Of a stretch of DNA of 54,504 nucleotides, positions 16,319 through 24,238 are shown piece after piece. A program made the position numbers and the translations under genes. The notes under the pieces were generated by a model that had not been told where the DNA came from, made no database searches, and saw only the letters and a program-made list of their open reading frames with translations. Source of the stretch: JBPEXY01 sp052031065. GTDB lineage: Bacteria; Pseudomonadota; Gammaproteobacteria; Immundisolibacterales; Immundisolibacteraceae. The stretch covers positions 1 to 54,504 of the forward strand of contig JBPEXY010000147.1 in NCBI GenBank assembly GCA_052031065.1, given 5' to 3'. Within the stretch, counting starts at the first letter, position 1; each line of letters starts with the position of its first letter.

Positions 16319-16948
16319 CTATCCCAGGACCGAACTCTTTAGCAGAAAACCGAGTTCTTTAAGCAGCGGCTTACCCTCAAAATCAAGTGGATACCGCATC
16401 AGCACGTTACCCATGGGGTCTACGAGATAAAGCGCCTCTTCTACCTTTCCAGGCAACTGGCCCCAAAGCGGCTGCAACTGTTCCGTGCTACCACGGATTA
16501 CGGTCAACGCCGGGTGGCGCGCTGGATCATCCAACGGCAGTGACGCTTGCTGACTCCCATTTGCCCAAATCACCACCCGCTGCAGGCGCCCCATATCCTT
16601 GGCCAAAGCGGTCCGCACCTGACGCGTCTGCGTGACCACCGTCTCGCATTGCTCGCCACAGGATCCATTCAGAGGATAGATCAAGGTCCATACGCCGCGC
16701 AGCTGGTCTATGGTCAAGCCCGGATCACCTTCTATCTCAAAGGTTTCCAGTGTCACTACCGGTGTTAACAGCTCGCCATAAGAGTGCGCTTCAATATCCA
16801 TATGTTCCGCACCATATCTCACTAGCACCCAGGATAGTATCAGCGGCCCAAAAAACAGCGCGACCAGCAGCAAAAAGCGTCTCCGGCCTCTTCTTATTTC
16901 TTCGGGTGCCAGCAAATTCTCAGGGAGCGAAGCGTTATCCAAAGTCAC
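16319..16948 (-). CDS. SCO-like membrane-anchored protein of the oxidase cluster
   Basis: About 209 residues with one N-terminal transmembrane helix (FLLLVALFFGPLILSWVLV) and a periplasmic thioredoxin-like domain. The motif SCGEQCE is a CxxxC pair at the place where SCO proteins bind copper (CxxxC). A C-terminal ALYLVDPMGNVLMRYPL matches the end of the thioredoxin fold. SCO proteins deliver copper to the CuA centre of CtaC; this shorter relative, set between SURF1 and ctaA, is a common unnamed member of such clusters. The GTG at 16948 starts 2 nt after the SURF1 stop, suggesting coupling. No other SCO homologue is in the window, so it may fill that role. Confidence 0.78.
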   Translation of the reverse strand: MTLDNASLPENLLAPEEIRRGRRRFLLLVALFFGPLILSWVLVRYGAEHMDIEAHSYGELLTPVVTLETFEIEGDPGLTIDQLRGVWTLIYPLNGSCGEQCETVVTQTRQVRTALAKDMGRLQRVVIWANGSQQASLPLDDPARHPALTVIRGSTEQLQPLWGQLPGKVEEALYLVDPMGNVLMRYPLDFEGKPLLKELGFLLKSSVLG

Positions 16949-16950
16949 GA

Positions 16951-17694
16951 CTAGGGAACCTTTTTGAGACCGCTGGCTATCACAATAACCACCAGCGCTA
17001 ATGACAGTCCAAACCACTGGACGGAATATCCGTAATGACGTTCCGGCCCAACGACAACTACCGGCCACTCACGTTTTAAACTGCTATCAGAGTCGGAGCC
17101 CAACAACACCCAGGTCCTCGGCAAACTGTAGCCACTTAGCTCGCTCAACTGATCAGGGTCGATCTTTTGAACCAGTTGCGGCCAGTCATCAAAATGCTCC
17201 TCTTCGAGCACCAGGGTGTCGGTCGGTACGGGCCGCACTTCACCACTTAGTTTCTGGGGTCCCGCTGGCTCATCAATCTCCGGCAGCGGATAGCGAAGAC
17301 GTCCCAGGGGCAGCCATCCCCGATTAACCAATAGCACCTCAGCTGATTTCTCAAGCCGAAATAACGAAACCACCTCAAACCCGACACGGTTTCGATAATA
17401 GCGATTATCCAGCAACAGTGATCGTGACCGCAGATACTCACCGGAAAACTCTACCCGGCCATGCTTGGGGAGGGATTCAAGCTCGGCTAGTGAAGTTATC
17501 CCAACCGGTTCAGCTAACTGCCCCAACTCAAGTTCTAGCAGCAACTCTGTCTTGTACTCAGCCCGCTGCAACTGCCAACGCCCCAAAGAGAGCAATATAG
17601 GAAGGCAAACTAACAGGACAATGACGCCAAACCAGGAAATGGAGAGACGAAAACCGTTAAACTCTACGCTTCCCAGAGGCTTAGTTGGACCCAT
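16951..17694 (-). CDS. SURF1-family cytochrome oxidase assembly protein
   Basis: SURF1 helps heme A insertion and assembly of heme-copper oxidases. The 247-residue protein has the two expected membrane helices, one near the N-terminus (WFGVIVLLVCLPILLSLG) and one near the C-terminus (WFGLSLALVVIVIASGL). The family blocks GRWQLQRAEYK, LLDNRYYRNRVGFEVV, LLVNRGWLPLGR and RHYGYSVQWFGLSLAL are all present. The start is the ATG at 17694; a TTG four codons upstream is open. The gene lies between the opposing twin-TM gene and the SCO-like gene. Confidence 0.92.
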   Translation of the reverse strand: MGPTKPLGSVEFNGFRLSISWFGVIVLLVCLPILLSLGRWQLQRAEYKTELLLELELGQLAEPVGITSLAELESLPKHGRVEFSGEYLRSRSLLLDNRYYRNRVGFEVVSLFRLEKSAEVLLVNRGWLPLGRLRYPLPEIDEPAGPQKLSGEVRPVPTDTLVLEEEHFDDWPQLVQKIDPDQLSELSGYSLPRTWVLLGSDSDSSLKREWPVVVVGPERHYGYSVQWFGLSLALVVIVIASGLKKVP

Positions 17695-17745
17695 GCAATT
17701 CCGCAATCACTGACGAGCCACACTTTACAGAGAGCAACTCTAGCG

Positions 17746-17994
17746 TTGAAACTGATTATCCTGTTTTTCCTGATCGCCATTATCCTGATGATGGCGCTAG
17801 GGTTAAAGGCACTTTATCGAAAGAAGGAATCAACCACCGATATGGCCAGAGCGCTGACCTGGCGAGTAGCTTTATCGATAGGGCTGTTTCTGCTGTTATT
17901 GCTCAGTTTCCAGATGGGCTGGATTACCCCCAACCAGATTGAGGGTAACCCCGCATTTGATACGACAGCCGCTGGTACTACACCCAGTAAATAA
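17746..17994 (+). CDS. Twin transmembrane helix small protein (DUF2909-like)
   Basis: An 82-residue protein with two membrane helices (residues 2-20 and 40-58) joined by a basic loop with the family motif ALTWRVALSIGLFLLLLL, then GWITPNQ. Small proteins of this kind are regularly found between coxC and SURF1 in proteobacterial oxidase clusters; the function is unknown, possibly assembly. Here it is on the plus strand while the whole cluster is on the minus strand. It ends inside the last codons of ctaE (17-bp tail-to-tail overlap). The start is TTG at 17746 and no better start is available. Confidence 0.75.
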   Translation: MKLIILFFLIAIILMMALGLKALYRKKESTTDMARALTWRVALSIGLFLLLLLSFQMGWITPNQIEGNPAFDTTAAGTTPSK

Positions 17995-18850
17995 ACACGA
18001 ACAGAATCAACCAGACCACATCGACAAAATGCCAATACCAGGCAACCCCCTCAAAGCCAAAATGGTGCTCTGGCGTAAAGTGCCCCTTGATGCACCGTGC
18101 GAGAACGACCACCAGCATCAGCACACCAAGAGAAACGTGGAGCCCGTGAAATCCGGTCATCATGTAAAAGAGCGAGCCGTATATCCCTGAATTCATGGTC
18201 AGGTTAAGGTGACCCATTGCGTGAGCATACTCTTCAATCTGTAAGCCCATGAAAATCACACCTAACAGCACGGTCAGCGCAAGCCCAATAATCAGCTGGC
18301 CTCGATTGTTTTTCAACAACCCCCAATGTGCCCAGGTCAAGGTCGCACCACTGGTCAGCAACAGAGCGGTGTTTACTGCCGGCACACCCCAGGCACCCAC
18401 AGTACCGCTGGCGAGGGAATAAGCTTCAGCCATAGGAGCCGTAGTGGGGGACCAGAGACCCTCGAAAAGCGGCCAAAGGATCTGATGTGTCATTTCGTTG
18501 TTGGAGTCACCTGCCAACCAGGGTAGAACCAACACACGCACATAAAACAGCGCGCCAAAGAACGCGGCGAAAAACATCACTTCGGAAAAGATGAACCAGC
18601 CCATTCCCATGCGGTAGGTGCGGTCCATCTGTTCGCTATTCAGACCCGCTTCACTTTCACGAATAACATGGCTCATCCAGTTCCAGATCATCACGATAGC
18701 GATAATTGCACCGAGTCCCATGAGCAGACCGCCGCCGGTACTGCCATGCATCAGTGCCGCCCCGCCACTTACGGTGAGCGCCAGACCAATAGCCAATAAA
18801 AAGGGCTGACGGGTCTCTTCCGGAACGTAGTAACTACCTTGCTCTGCCAT
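17978..18850 (-). CDS. ctaE: Cytochrome c oxidase subunit III
   Basis: Subunit III supports the oxygen-reducing core of the aa3/caa3 oxidase. The 290-residue protein has seven membrane helices and family blocks YYVPEETRQPFLLAIG, FIFSEVMFFAAFFGALFYV, LTSGATLTWAH and GFHGLHVSLG, ending in EHHFGFEGVAWYWHFVDVVWL. Gene order ctaC-ctaD-ctaG-ctaE is standard. The downstream end overlaps the opposing twin-TM gene. Confidence 0.97.
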   Translation of the reverse strand: MAEQGSYYVPEETRQPFLLAIGLALTVSGGAALMHGSTGGGLLMGLGAIIAIVMIWNWMSHVIRESEAGLNSEQMDRTYRMGMGWFIFSEVMFFAAFFGALFYVRVLVLPWLAGDSNNEMTHQILWPLFEGLWSPTTAPMAEAYSLASGTVGAWGVPAVNTALLLTSGATLTWAHWGLLKNNRGQLIIGLALTVLLGVIFMGLQIEEYAHAMGHLNLTMNSGIYGSLFYMMTGFHGLHVSLGVLMLVVVLARCIKGHFTPEHHFGFEGVAWYWHFVDVVWLILFVFIYWV

Positions 18851-18905
18851 GGTCCAACTCCATCTCTTTCGGATGCATTAACTGCATGGAATACATTTAC
18901 GGCAC

Positions 18906-19508
18906 TCAGCCGCCGGCGTGACCACCGTGTTGTGAGTGATCCATCTCTATCGGTTTGCCTGTAGACTGTTTGACTGACCCATCCGCCGCTAATGCGTAAA
19001 AAGTATATGAAAGCGTCAGCCTTTCTATACTCGGGTCCAGTTTTGGATCAACCCTGAACTGCACTAGCATCGGTTTTGCCTCATTGCCCTTGAGCGTCTG
19101 TTTGGTAAAACAGAAGCACTCAATCTTGTCAAAATGACGGGCTGCCGAACCAGGAGCGACGCTTGGAACCGCCTGTCCGGTTATTTCTCGATCAGTCAGG
19201 TTTCGCGCATGATAATAAACCTCGGTCACCTGTCCCGGGTTTACGTCGATTTCCTTGGTAATGGGATGGAACTCCCAGGGCAACTCGCTGTTCGGTGTAC
19301 CAACCAGTTCAACAGTGACCGTCCGCGTCCGATCAACATCAGTCGGCACTGTTGCGGCTACCTCCTGCAACCCGCTCGATTTTCCGTTGATACCGGTGAC
19401 ATCGCAAATCACCTCATACAGCGGCACCAATGCGTAGCCAAAACCGAACATAGCAACCGCCGCCACCACAAGCCGGACTGCAGTTTTTTTGATCTGTTGT
19501 TCAGCCAT
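18906..19508 (-). CDS. ctaG: Cytochrome c oxidase assembly protein CtaG (Cox11)
   Basis: CtaG inserts copper into the CuB site of subunit I. The 200-residue protein has an N-terminal membrane anchor (residues 10-30), then a periplasmic immunoglobulin-like domain. The copper-binding CFCF motif is at Cys131/Cys133, and a further Cys35 lies just after the anchor (YEVICDVTGING). The block LPWEFHPITKEIDVNPGQ is typical. The C-terminus is His-rich (DHSQHGGHAGG), which may also bind metal. It lies 28 bp after ctaD. Confidence 0.96.
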   Translation of the reverse strand: MAEQQIKKTAVRLVVAAVAMFGFGYALVPLYEVICDVTGINGKSSGLQEVAATVPTDVDRTRTVTVELVGTPNSELPWEFHPITKEIDVNPGQVTEVYYHARNLTDREITGQAVPSVAPGSAARHFDKIECFCFTKQTLKGNEAKPMLVQFRVDPKLDPSIERLTLSYTFYALAADGSVKQSTGKPIEMDHSQHGGHAGG

Positions 19509-19536
19509 GGATCACACTAATCCTGAGTCACGCCAC

Positions 19537-21123
19537 TTAGTCGACACGCGGGGGAACAGTATGCGTATGGAACGGTGCCGGTGAGGGAAGATCCCATTCC
19601 AGCCCCTTCGCGCCTTCCCAAACGCGATCAGTTGCTGGTTCACCACTACGGATCGCTTTGATCACGATATAGACAAACAGCAGCTGAGAAGCACCATAAA
19701 CGAAGCCACCCACACTGATTATTGCGTTAAAGTCAGCAAACTGCAGCGGGTAGTCAGGCACTCGCCGTGGCATTCCCGCCAGGCCGACAAAATGCATCGG
19801 GAAAAACAGCACATTGACCGATATCGCTGAAATCCAGAAATGGATTTTGCCCAGCCGCTCGTCGTACATCTTCCCGCACCATTTCGGCAACCAGTAGTAA
19901 ACCCCGGCCATCAATGCGAAAACGGCTCCGGGGACCAACACATAGTGAAAATGGGCGACGATGAAGTAGGTAGAGTGATACTGCATATCCGCTGGGCCCA
20001 TGGACATCATCAATCCAGTGAGGCCACCGATGGTAAAAAGAAACACAAAACCGATGGAAAACAGCATCGGCGTTTCAAAGGTCATAGCACCACGCCACAT
20101 GGTCGCGACCCAGTTAAACACCTTCACCCCGGTGGGCACTGCGATCAGCATGGTTGCGTACATGAAATAGAGCTCACCAGCCAACGGCATACCGGTGGCG
20201 AACATATGGTGCCCCCAAACAATGAAAGAGAGAAAGGCAATCGCGCCGGTGGCATAGACCATCGATGAATATCCAAACAACGGTTTACGCGCAAACGTTG
20301 GAATAATTTCCGAGATCACACCAAAAGACGGCAGGATCATGATGTAAACCTCGGGGTGACCAAAGAACCAGAAAATGTGCTGAAACATCAGCGGATCACC
20401 GCCACCAGCTGCGTCAAAGAAGGCAGTACCGAAATTACGGTCAGTCAACATCATGGTAACGGTACCAGCCAACACCGGCATCACCGCGATCAACAGGAAT
20501 GCTGTAATCAACCATGTCCAGACAAACAGCGGCATTTTCATCAGCGTCATGCCGGGCGCCCTCAGATTGAGGATGGTGGCAATGACATTGATTGCGCCCA
20601 TGATTGAAGAGATCCCCAACAAATGCACACCGAAGATAAAGAAATCGGTGGTATCCGGCGCATAGGTCGTTGACAGGGGGGCATAAAAAGTCCAACCGAA
20701 GGCCGGCGCACTCCCTTCCATAAAGAAAGTGCTCACCAGCACCAGCATTGCTACCGGCAATAGCCAGAAACTGAGCAGGTTCATTCTTGGCATTGCCATG
20801 TCCGGTGCACCAACCATCAACGGCACCATCCAGTTGGCAAAACCGACCCACGCCGGCATCACCGCGCCGAACACCATCACCAAACCGTGCATGGTGAACA
20901 TACGGTTAAAGAACTCTGGGTCAACCAGCTGCAGTCCCGGCTGAAACAGTTCCGCGCGGAACACCATTGCAAAAGAGCCACCGAGCAGGAACATCGCCAG
21001 CGATGTCCAGAGGTACATGGTGCCGATATCTTTATGGTTTGTTGCATAAAGCCAACGCGCCAATCCCTTTGCTGGCCCGTGATGGTGATGCTCTTCTGCC
21101 ACTGCAGTTGCTGTCGTACTCAT
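19537..21123 (-). CDS. ctaD: Cytochrome c oxidase subunit I (A-type heme-copper oxidase)
   Basis: The catalytic subunit, which reduces oxygen to water at the heme a3/CuB site and pumps protons. About 528 residues with 12 membrane helices. FWFFGHPEVYIMILPSFG contains the CuB histidine and the glutamate of the D-pathway, FIVWGHHMF the two CuB histidines, and IVAHFHYVL the heme ligands. The glutamate marks an A1-type oxidase. The N-terminus has a run of four His (EEHHHHGPAK), perhaps metal-related. I chose the ATG at 21123, with TTTGGAGAA upstream; a TTG four codons earlier is unlikely. Confidence 0.98.
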   Translation of the reverse strand: MSTTATAVAEEHHHHGPAKGLARWLYATNHKDIGTMYLWTSLAMFLLGGSFAMVFRAELFQPGLQLVDPEFFNRMFTMHGLVMVFGAVMPAWVGFANWMVPLMVGAPDMAMPRMNLLSFWLLPVAMLVLVSTFFMEGSAPAFGWTFYAPLSTTYAPDTTDFFIFGVHLLGISSIMGAINVIATILNLRAPGMTLMKMPLFVWTWLITAFLLIAVMPVLAGTVTMMLTDRNFGTAFFDAAGGGDPLMFQHIFWFFGHPEVYIMILPSFGVISEIIPTFARKPLFGYSSMVYATGAIAFLSFIVWGHHMFATGMPLAGELYFMYATMLIAVPTGVKVFNWVATMWRGAMTFETPMLFSIGFVFLFTIGGLTGLMMSMGPADMQYHSTYFIVAHFHYVLVPGAVFALMAGVYYWLPKWCGKMYDERLGKIHFWISAISVNVLFFPMHFVGLAGMPRRVPDYPLQFADFNAIISVGGFVYGASQLLFVYIVIKAIRSGEPATDRVWEGAKGLEWDLPSPAPFHTHTVPPRVD

Positions 21124-21154
21124 TGACTTCTCCAAATACCGTCAGGCCTGAAAC

Positions 21155-22282
21155 TTAGCGCGCCGCCTTAACTTCGGCAGGCTGAACCATATCACCCACC
21201 TCATTCCCAAACGAATTACGCTGATAGGTCAAAACCGCTGCGATTTCCACATCATTAAGCTGCTCGGCAAACGCCTGCATGGCACTGCCGGGGACGCCGT
21301 CCATCACCAAACTCATATGAGCATCAATAGGACCCGTAGCTATAGCACTGCCGCCAATCGCCGGGAACGCCGGCGGTATACCCATGCCGTTGGCCTGATG
21401 ACAGGCAACACAGACACGCATGTAGACCTGTTGCCCTTTTTCCATCAGCTCACCCATTGCCCACTCGCGATCACCGCTGGCTGCTGCTGCCGCTATAGCC
21501 ACTTTCTGCTCTTCAACCCAGGCATCGTATTCTTCCTGCGGTTTGACTTCGACCACGATAGGCATAAAGCCATGGTCGATACCACATAACTCAGTACACT
21601 GCCCACGATAAACCCCGGGTTCATCAACACGGGTCCAGGCCTCATTGATAAAACCGGGTATTGCATCCTGCTTCCAGCCAAAGTCCGGAACCCACCAGGA
21701 GTGGATCACATCATTGGCGGTAATAAGAAAACGCACCTTCTTACCGGTTGGGATCACCAGCCGGTTATCCACCTCAAGCAGATAATTTTCAACCCCGGTC
21801 GGATCACCATTAATCGCGTTGCGACTGTCTTCGTGAAGATTACTAAAGAAACTCAACTCTTCGTCTAAGTACTTGTACTGCCATTTCCACTGATAGCCAA
21901 CCACCTGTATGGTCATGTCGGAATCAGAATTGTCCTCGATATTGATCAGCGCAAGGGTTGCTGGCACCGCCATAACCACGAGGATCAAGGTTGGCACTAT
22001 AGTCCAGAGAATCTCGACGGTTGTGCTGTGGTGAAACTGCGCCGCCTCGACACCTTTCGATTTACGGTGATTGATAATCGAGTAGATCATCACCGCGAAA
22101 ACCCCGGCACCGATCACGGTACAGATCCAGAAAAGGATCATGTGGATGTCATAAACCTCGCGACTAATCTCAGTGACCCCACGCATGAGATTGGTTTCCC
22201 ATTCAGCATGGGCCATCATTGAGGTGCCAAGAGTGACGACTGCCGCGCCGAGGCGCGTCACCCACTTTGCGTTAGCTGACAT
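21155..22282 (-). CDS. ctaC: Cytochrome c oxidase subunit II with fused cytochrome c (caa3 type)
   Basis: Subunit II receives electrons at the CuA centre. The 375-residue protein has a signal peptide (residues 1-26), two membrane helices (~46-68, ~88-112) and a cupredoxin domain with YQWKWQY. The CuA ligands are His194, Cys229, Cys233, His237 and Met240. A C-terminal cytochrome c domain has the heme motif CVACH (291-295). The fused heme domain makes this a caa3-type oxidase, able to accept electrons directly. The start ATG at 22282 has AAGGAGA upstream; the reading frame is open 32 codons further but has no signal sequence there. It is the first gene of the cluster. Confidence 0.97.
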   Translation of the reverse strand: MSANAKWVTRLGAAVVTLGTSMMAHAEWETNLMRGVTEISREVYDIHMILFWICTVIGAGVFAVMIYSIINHRKSKGVEAAQFHHSTTVEILWTIVPTLILVVMAVPATLALINIEDNSDSDMTIQVVGYQWKWQYKYLDEELSFFSNLHEDSRNAINGDPTGVENYLLEVDNRLVIPTGKKVRFLITANDVIHSWWVPDFGWKQDAIPGFINEAWTRVDEPGVYRGQCTELCGIDHGFMPIVVEVKPQEEYDAWVEEQKVAIAAAAASGDREWAMGELMEKGQQVYMRVCVACHQANGMGIPPAFPAIGGSAIATGPIDAHMSLVMDGVPGSAMQAFAEQLNDVEIAAVLTYQRNSFGNEVGDMVQPAEVKAAR

Positions 22283-22634
22283 CAGAAAACGTCTCCTTAC
22301 TATCATTTCACCATCGCGCATACTGCTGGCCCTCACCGCTGGACCAAGCAGTCGATAAAACTGCTTGTGGTCACTCACGTGAGAGATCTACCCGTGATCA
22401 AATCGCTTGGTCTGACAGGTGCGTTTGGGATGGACTCTGGTTTGCTGCAGACTGTTTTTAACAGTGAATTTTTCAGCGGCGCAATACTACCGAAAATTAA
22501 CGTCGTTCGCCACGGTGACAACCACTAAAACGACGGTTATCCCAGATTAACTTGACTGGCGTCAAAAGTGGCCTCAGCTTCCCCGAGCTGGAAAGACAGG
22601 CCGAGGACCTGGATTCACCAATCAGATCGTCAGA
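22283..22634. other. 352-bp gene-free region between bioD and ctaC
   Basis: No gene is visible. As both flanking genes are on the minus strand, this stretch ends the biotin operon and holds the promoter of the oxidase cluster. It contains an FNR/FixK-like inverted repeat (22552-22565) and a second inverted repeat ACTGT-TTTTA-ACAGT (22451-22465). I found no strong terminator and no clear -35/-10 pair. Confidence 0.6.
22552..22565. promoter_or_regulatory. FNR/FixK-like inverted repeat upstream of the caa3 oxidase cluster
   Basis: TTGAC-TGGC-GTCAA fits the TTGA-N6-TCAA consensus of the CRP/FNR superfamily (FNR, ANR, FixK) with perfect symmetry. It lies about 275 bp upstream of the ctaC start. 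An oxygen- or redox-responsive regulator acting on the oxidase cluster is plausible, but the distance means the promoter would have to lie far upstream. Confidence 0.4.
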
Positions 22635-23336
22635 TTACCGCCATTCCCTACCAAGGTAGCTGGCAACTTCCTCTGGGGAGTCGACGCGAGGAACCACGGC
22701 CAAACGGGGACTCGCTAACAGGCGGGTCAAGCCCTCCAGATTCGACCGGCTGTCAGCATCATCGCCGACGAGATTGGCCACCCAGCCAATAAGGTTTGCT
22801 CCCGAATTCCGAATTGATTCTGCAGTGAGTAGAGCATGATTGATCGACCCGAGCCTGACCGCCACCACCATGACCACCGGGATACGTAGCAGCGCCACCA
22901 GACCAGCAATATCCAGTTCGTCAGACAGTGGCACGCGCCAACCACCCACGCCTTCGACGACGACGCGATCAGCTAAACCACCAAGCTCCCCGAAGCAGCT
23001 CAGAATTCGCTGACCATTTATTGTTTTTCCCTCCCTGCGCGCGGCCTCCTGAGGAGCAACCGGATCGACGAACAGATAGGGGTTGATCAACGATTCGTCA
23101 ACCGCAACAGTAGCAGCCTGTCGCAGCAGCTGTACATCCTCATTCTGATACCCATCTGCGGTAGCACTGCAGCCACTGGCAACTGGCTTCATGCCGACTA
23201 CCGAGTATCCTCGCCCCGCCAACAGGTGCATCAGACCATAGCTCACCCAACTCTTGCCCACCTCGGTATCAGTCCCGGTCACAAACAGTGCGGGATGATG
23301 ATCGAACCCCGGCGGAGAAATCATTTGCGATGCCAT
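22635..23336 (-). CDS. bioD: Dethiobiotin synthetase
   Basis: BioD closes the ureido ring of dethiobiotin from diaminopelargonate, CO2 and ATP. The 233-residue protein starts with a P-loop (FVTGTDTEVGKSWVSYGL) and has MKPVASGC, which carries the substrate-contacting lysine, then VDPVAPQEAAR and the VEGVGGWRVPL block. The start at 23336 overlaps the bioC end by 16 bp, typical of a coupled operon. It is the last gene of bioB-F-C-D. Confidence 0.96.
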   Translation of the reverse strand: MASQMISPPGFDHHPALFVTGTDTEVGKSWVSYGLMHLLAGRGYSVVGMKPVASGCSATADGYQNEDVQLLRQAATVAVDESLINPYLFVDPVAPQEAARREGKTINGQRILSCFGELGGLADRVVVEGVGGWRVPLSDELDIAGLVALLRIPVVMVVAVRLGSINHALLTAESIRNSGANLIGWVANLVGDDADSRSNLEGLTRLLASPRLAVVPRVDSPEEVASYLGREWR

Positions 23337-24238
23337 TGAACCGGGACTTCAAGCGGGTCGGTCGATGCAACCCCGGAAGAGTGCTCCGGCTTCCAGCCGT
23401 GGGCATAGACCACCTCCCAGGTTGCCGGCAGCCGCCCCTGTTGGCGGAATCCCTCATAACCCTGCACCAATTTTTGCCAACGCGCGCGACTGGTAATCCC
23501 TCTCTGGCGCCCGGTCGTGATGTTCTGGGCGCCAATGCCCTTCAGATCACGGGCAAGGTCAGAAAACTCGGAATAGGTAGTGACGATACGGTCGACATCG
23601 AGCACCGGCGCCGCGAAGCCCGCCCGTACCAATCCCTCGCCTACATCGTGCATGTCGAGAAACAGGTTCACCCGCTCTGTCTGGTCTACCTGTCGGGACA
23701 CCTGACGCAACTCCGACAGGGTATCAGGGCCAAGAGAACTGAATATCAGCATACCTCCGGGACGCAACACCCGAAAACACTCCCGCAATACCTGATCAAG
23801 ATCGACGACCCACTGAAAGGCCAGGCTACTGAACAGCAGATCCACAGAACCATCCACCAACGGCAGACGATGGGCGTCCATCACCGTGAAACTCCGCCGC
23901 TGCCACCAGCGCGCTCTGCGACGCGCGCGCCTCACCATCTCCTCGGCAAAATCAGCGCTGAGGATCCTGGCTCTCGGATAACGTTCGGTTAACAGCCGCA
24001 TAGCAGCGCCAGTGCCGCAGCCTAGATCAAGTATAGTCCGGGGCTGCATCACCATCGGCGCCAACCGTTGCACGGTTCTCTGCAGCACTTCGCCCTGCAA
24101 CACCGCATATTGGTCATAACTGGCCGCCGCGCGGTTAAACGCCCGCCGAGTCTGCCGCTGATCAGAAATCGGGGCTTCAGCGTTACCGGTCGAAATCAGA
24201 TTATTAATGCGCGGCCTCCGAACTCTTTTCCAGCACAT
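23321..24238 (-). CDS. bioC: Malonyl-ACP O-methyltransferase BioC
   Basis: BioC methylates malonyl-ACP so that fatty acid synthesis can build the pimeloyl chain of biotin. The SAM-binding site ILDLGCGTGAAMRLL, the family start AFNRAAASYDQYAVLQ, FSSLAFQWVVDLDQVLRE and the C-terminal LPATWEVVYAHGWKP are all present. The start is uncertain. The ATG at 24238 lies within bioF and has only a poor ribosome site. An in-frame ATT at 24208 overlaps the bioF stop by one base (ATTAA) and has GGAGG 6 nt upstream, so a rare AUU start is possible. Homology starts after both. The gene is followed by bioD; no bioH lies between bioF and bioC. Confidence 0.92.
   Translation of the reverse strand: MCWKRVRRPRINNLISTGNAEAPISDQRQTRRAFNRAAASYDQYAVLQGEVLQRTVQRLAPMVMQPRTILDLGCGTGAAMRLLTERYPRARILSADFAEEMVRRARRRARWWQRRSFTVMDAHRLPLVDGSVDLLFSSLAFQWVVDLDQVLRECFRVLRPGGMLIFSSLGPDTLSELRQVSRQVDQTERVNLFLDMHDVGEGLVRAGFAAPVLDVDRIVTTYSEFSDLARDLKGIGAQNITTGRQRGITSRARWQKLVQGYEGFRQQGRLPATWEVVYAHGWKPEHSSGVASTDPLEVPVQWHRK

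Noticed and set aside
22451..22465. ACTGT-TTTTA-ACAGT as a LexA box or terminator
   Set aside because: The spacing does not fit the gammaproteobacterial LexA box (CTG-N10-CAG), and the stem is too short and AT-rich for a good terminator.
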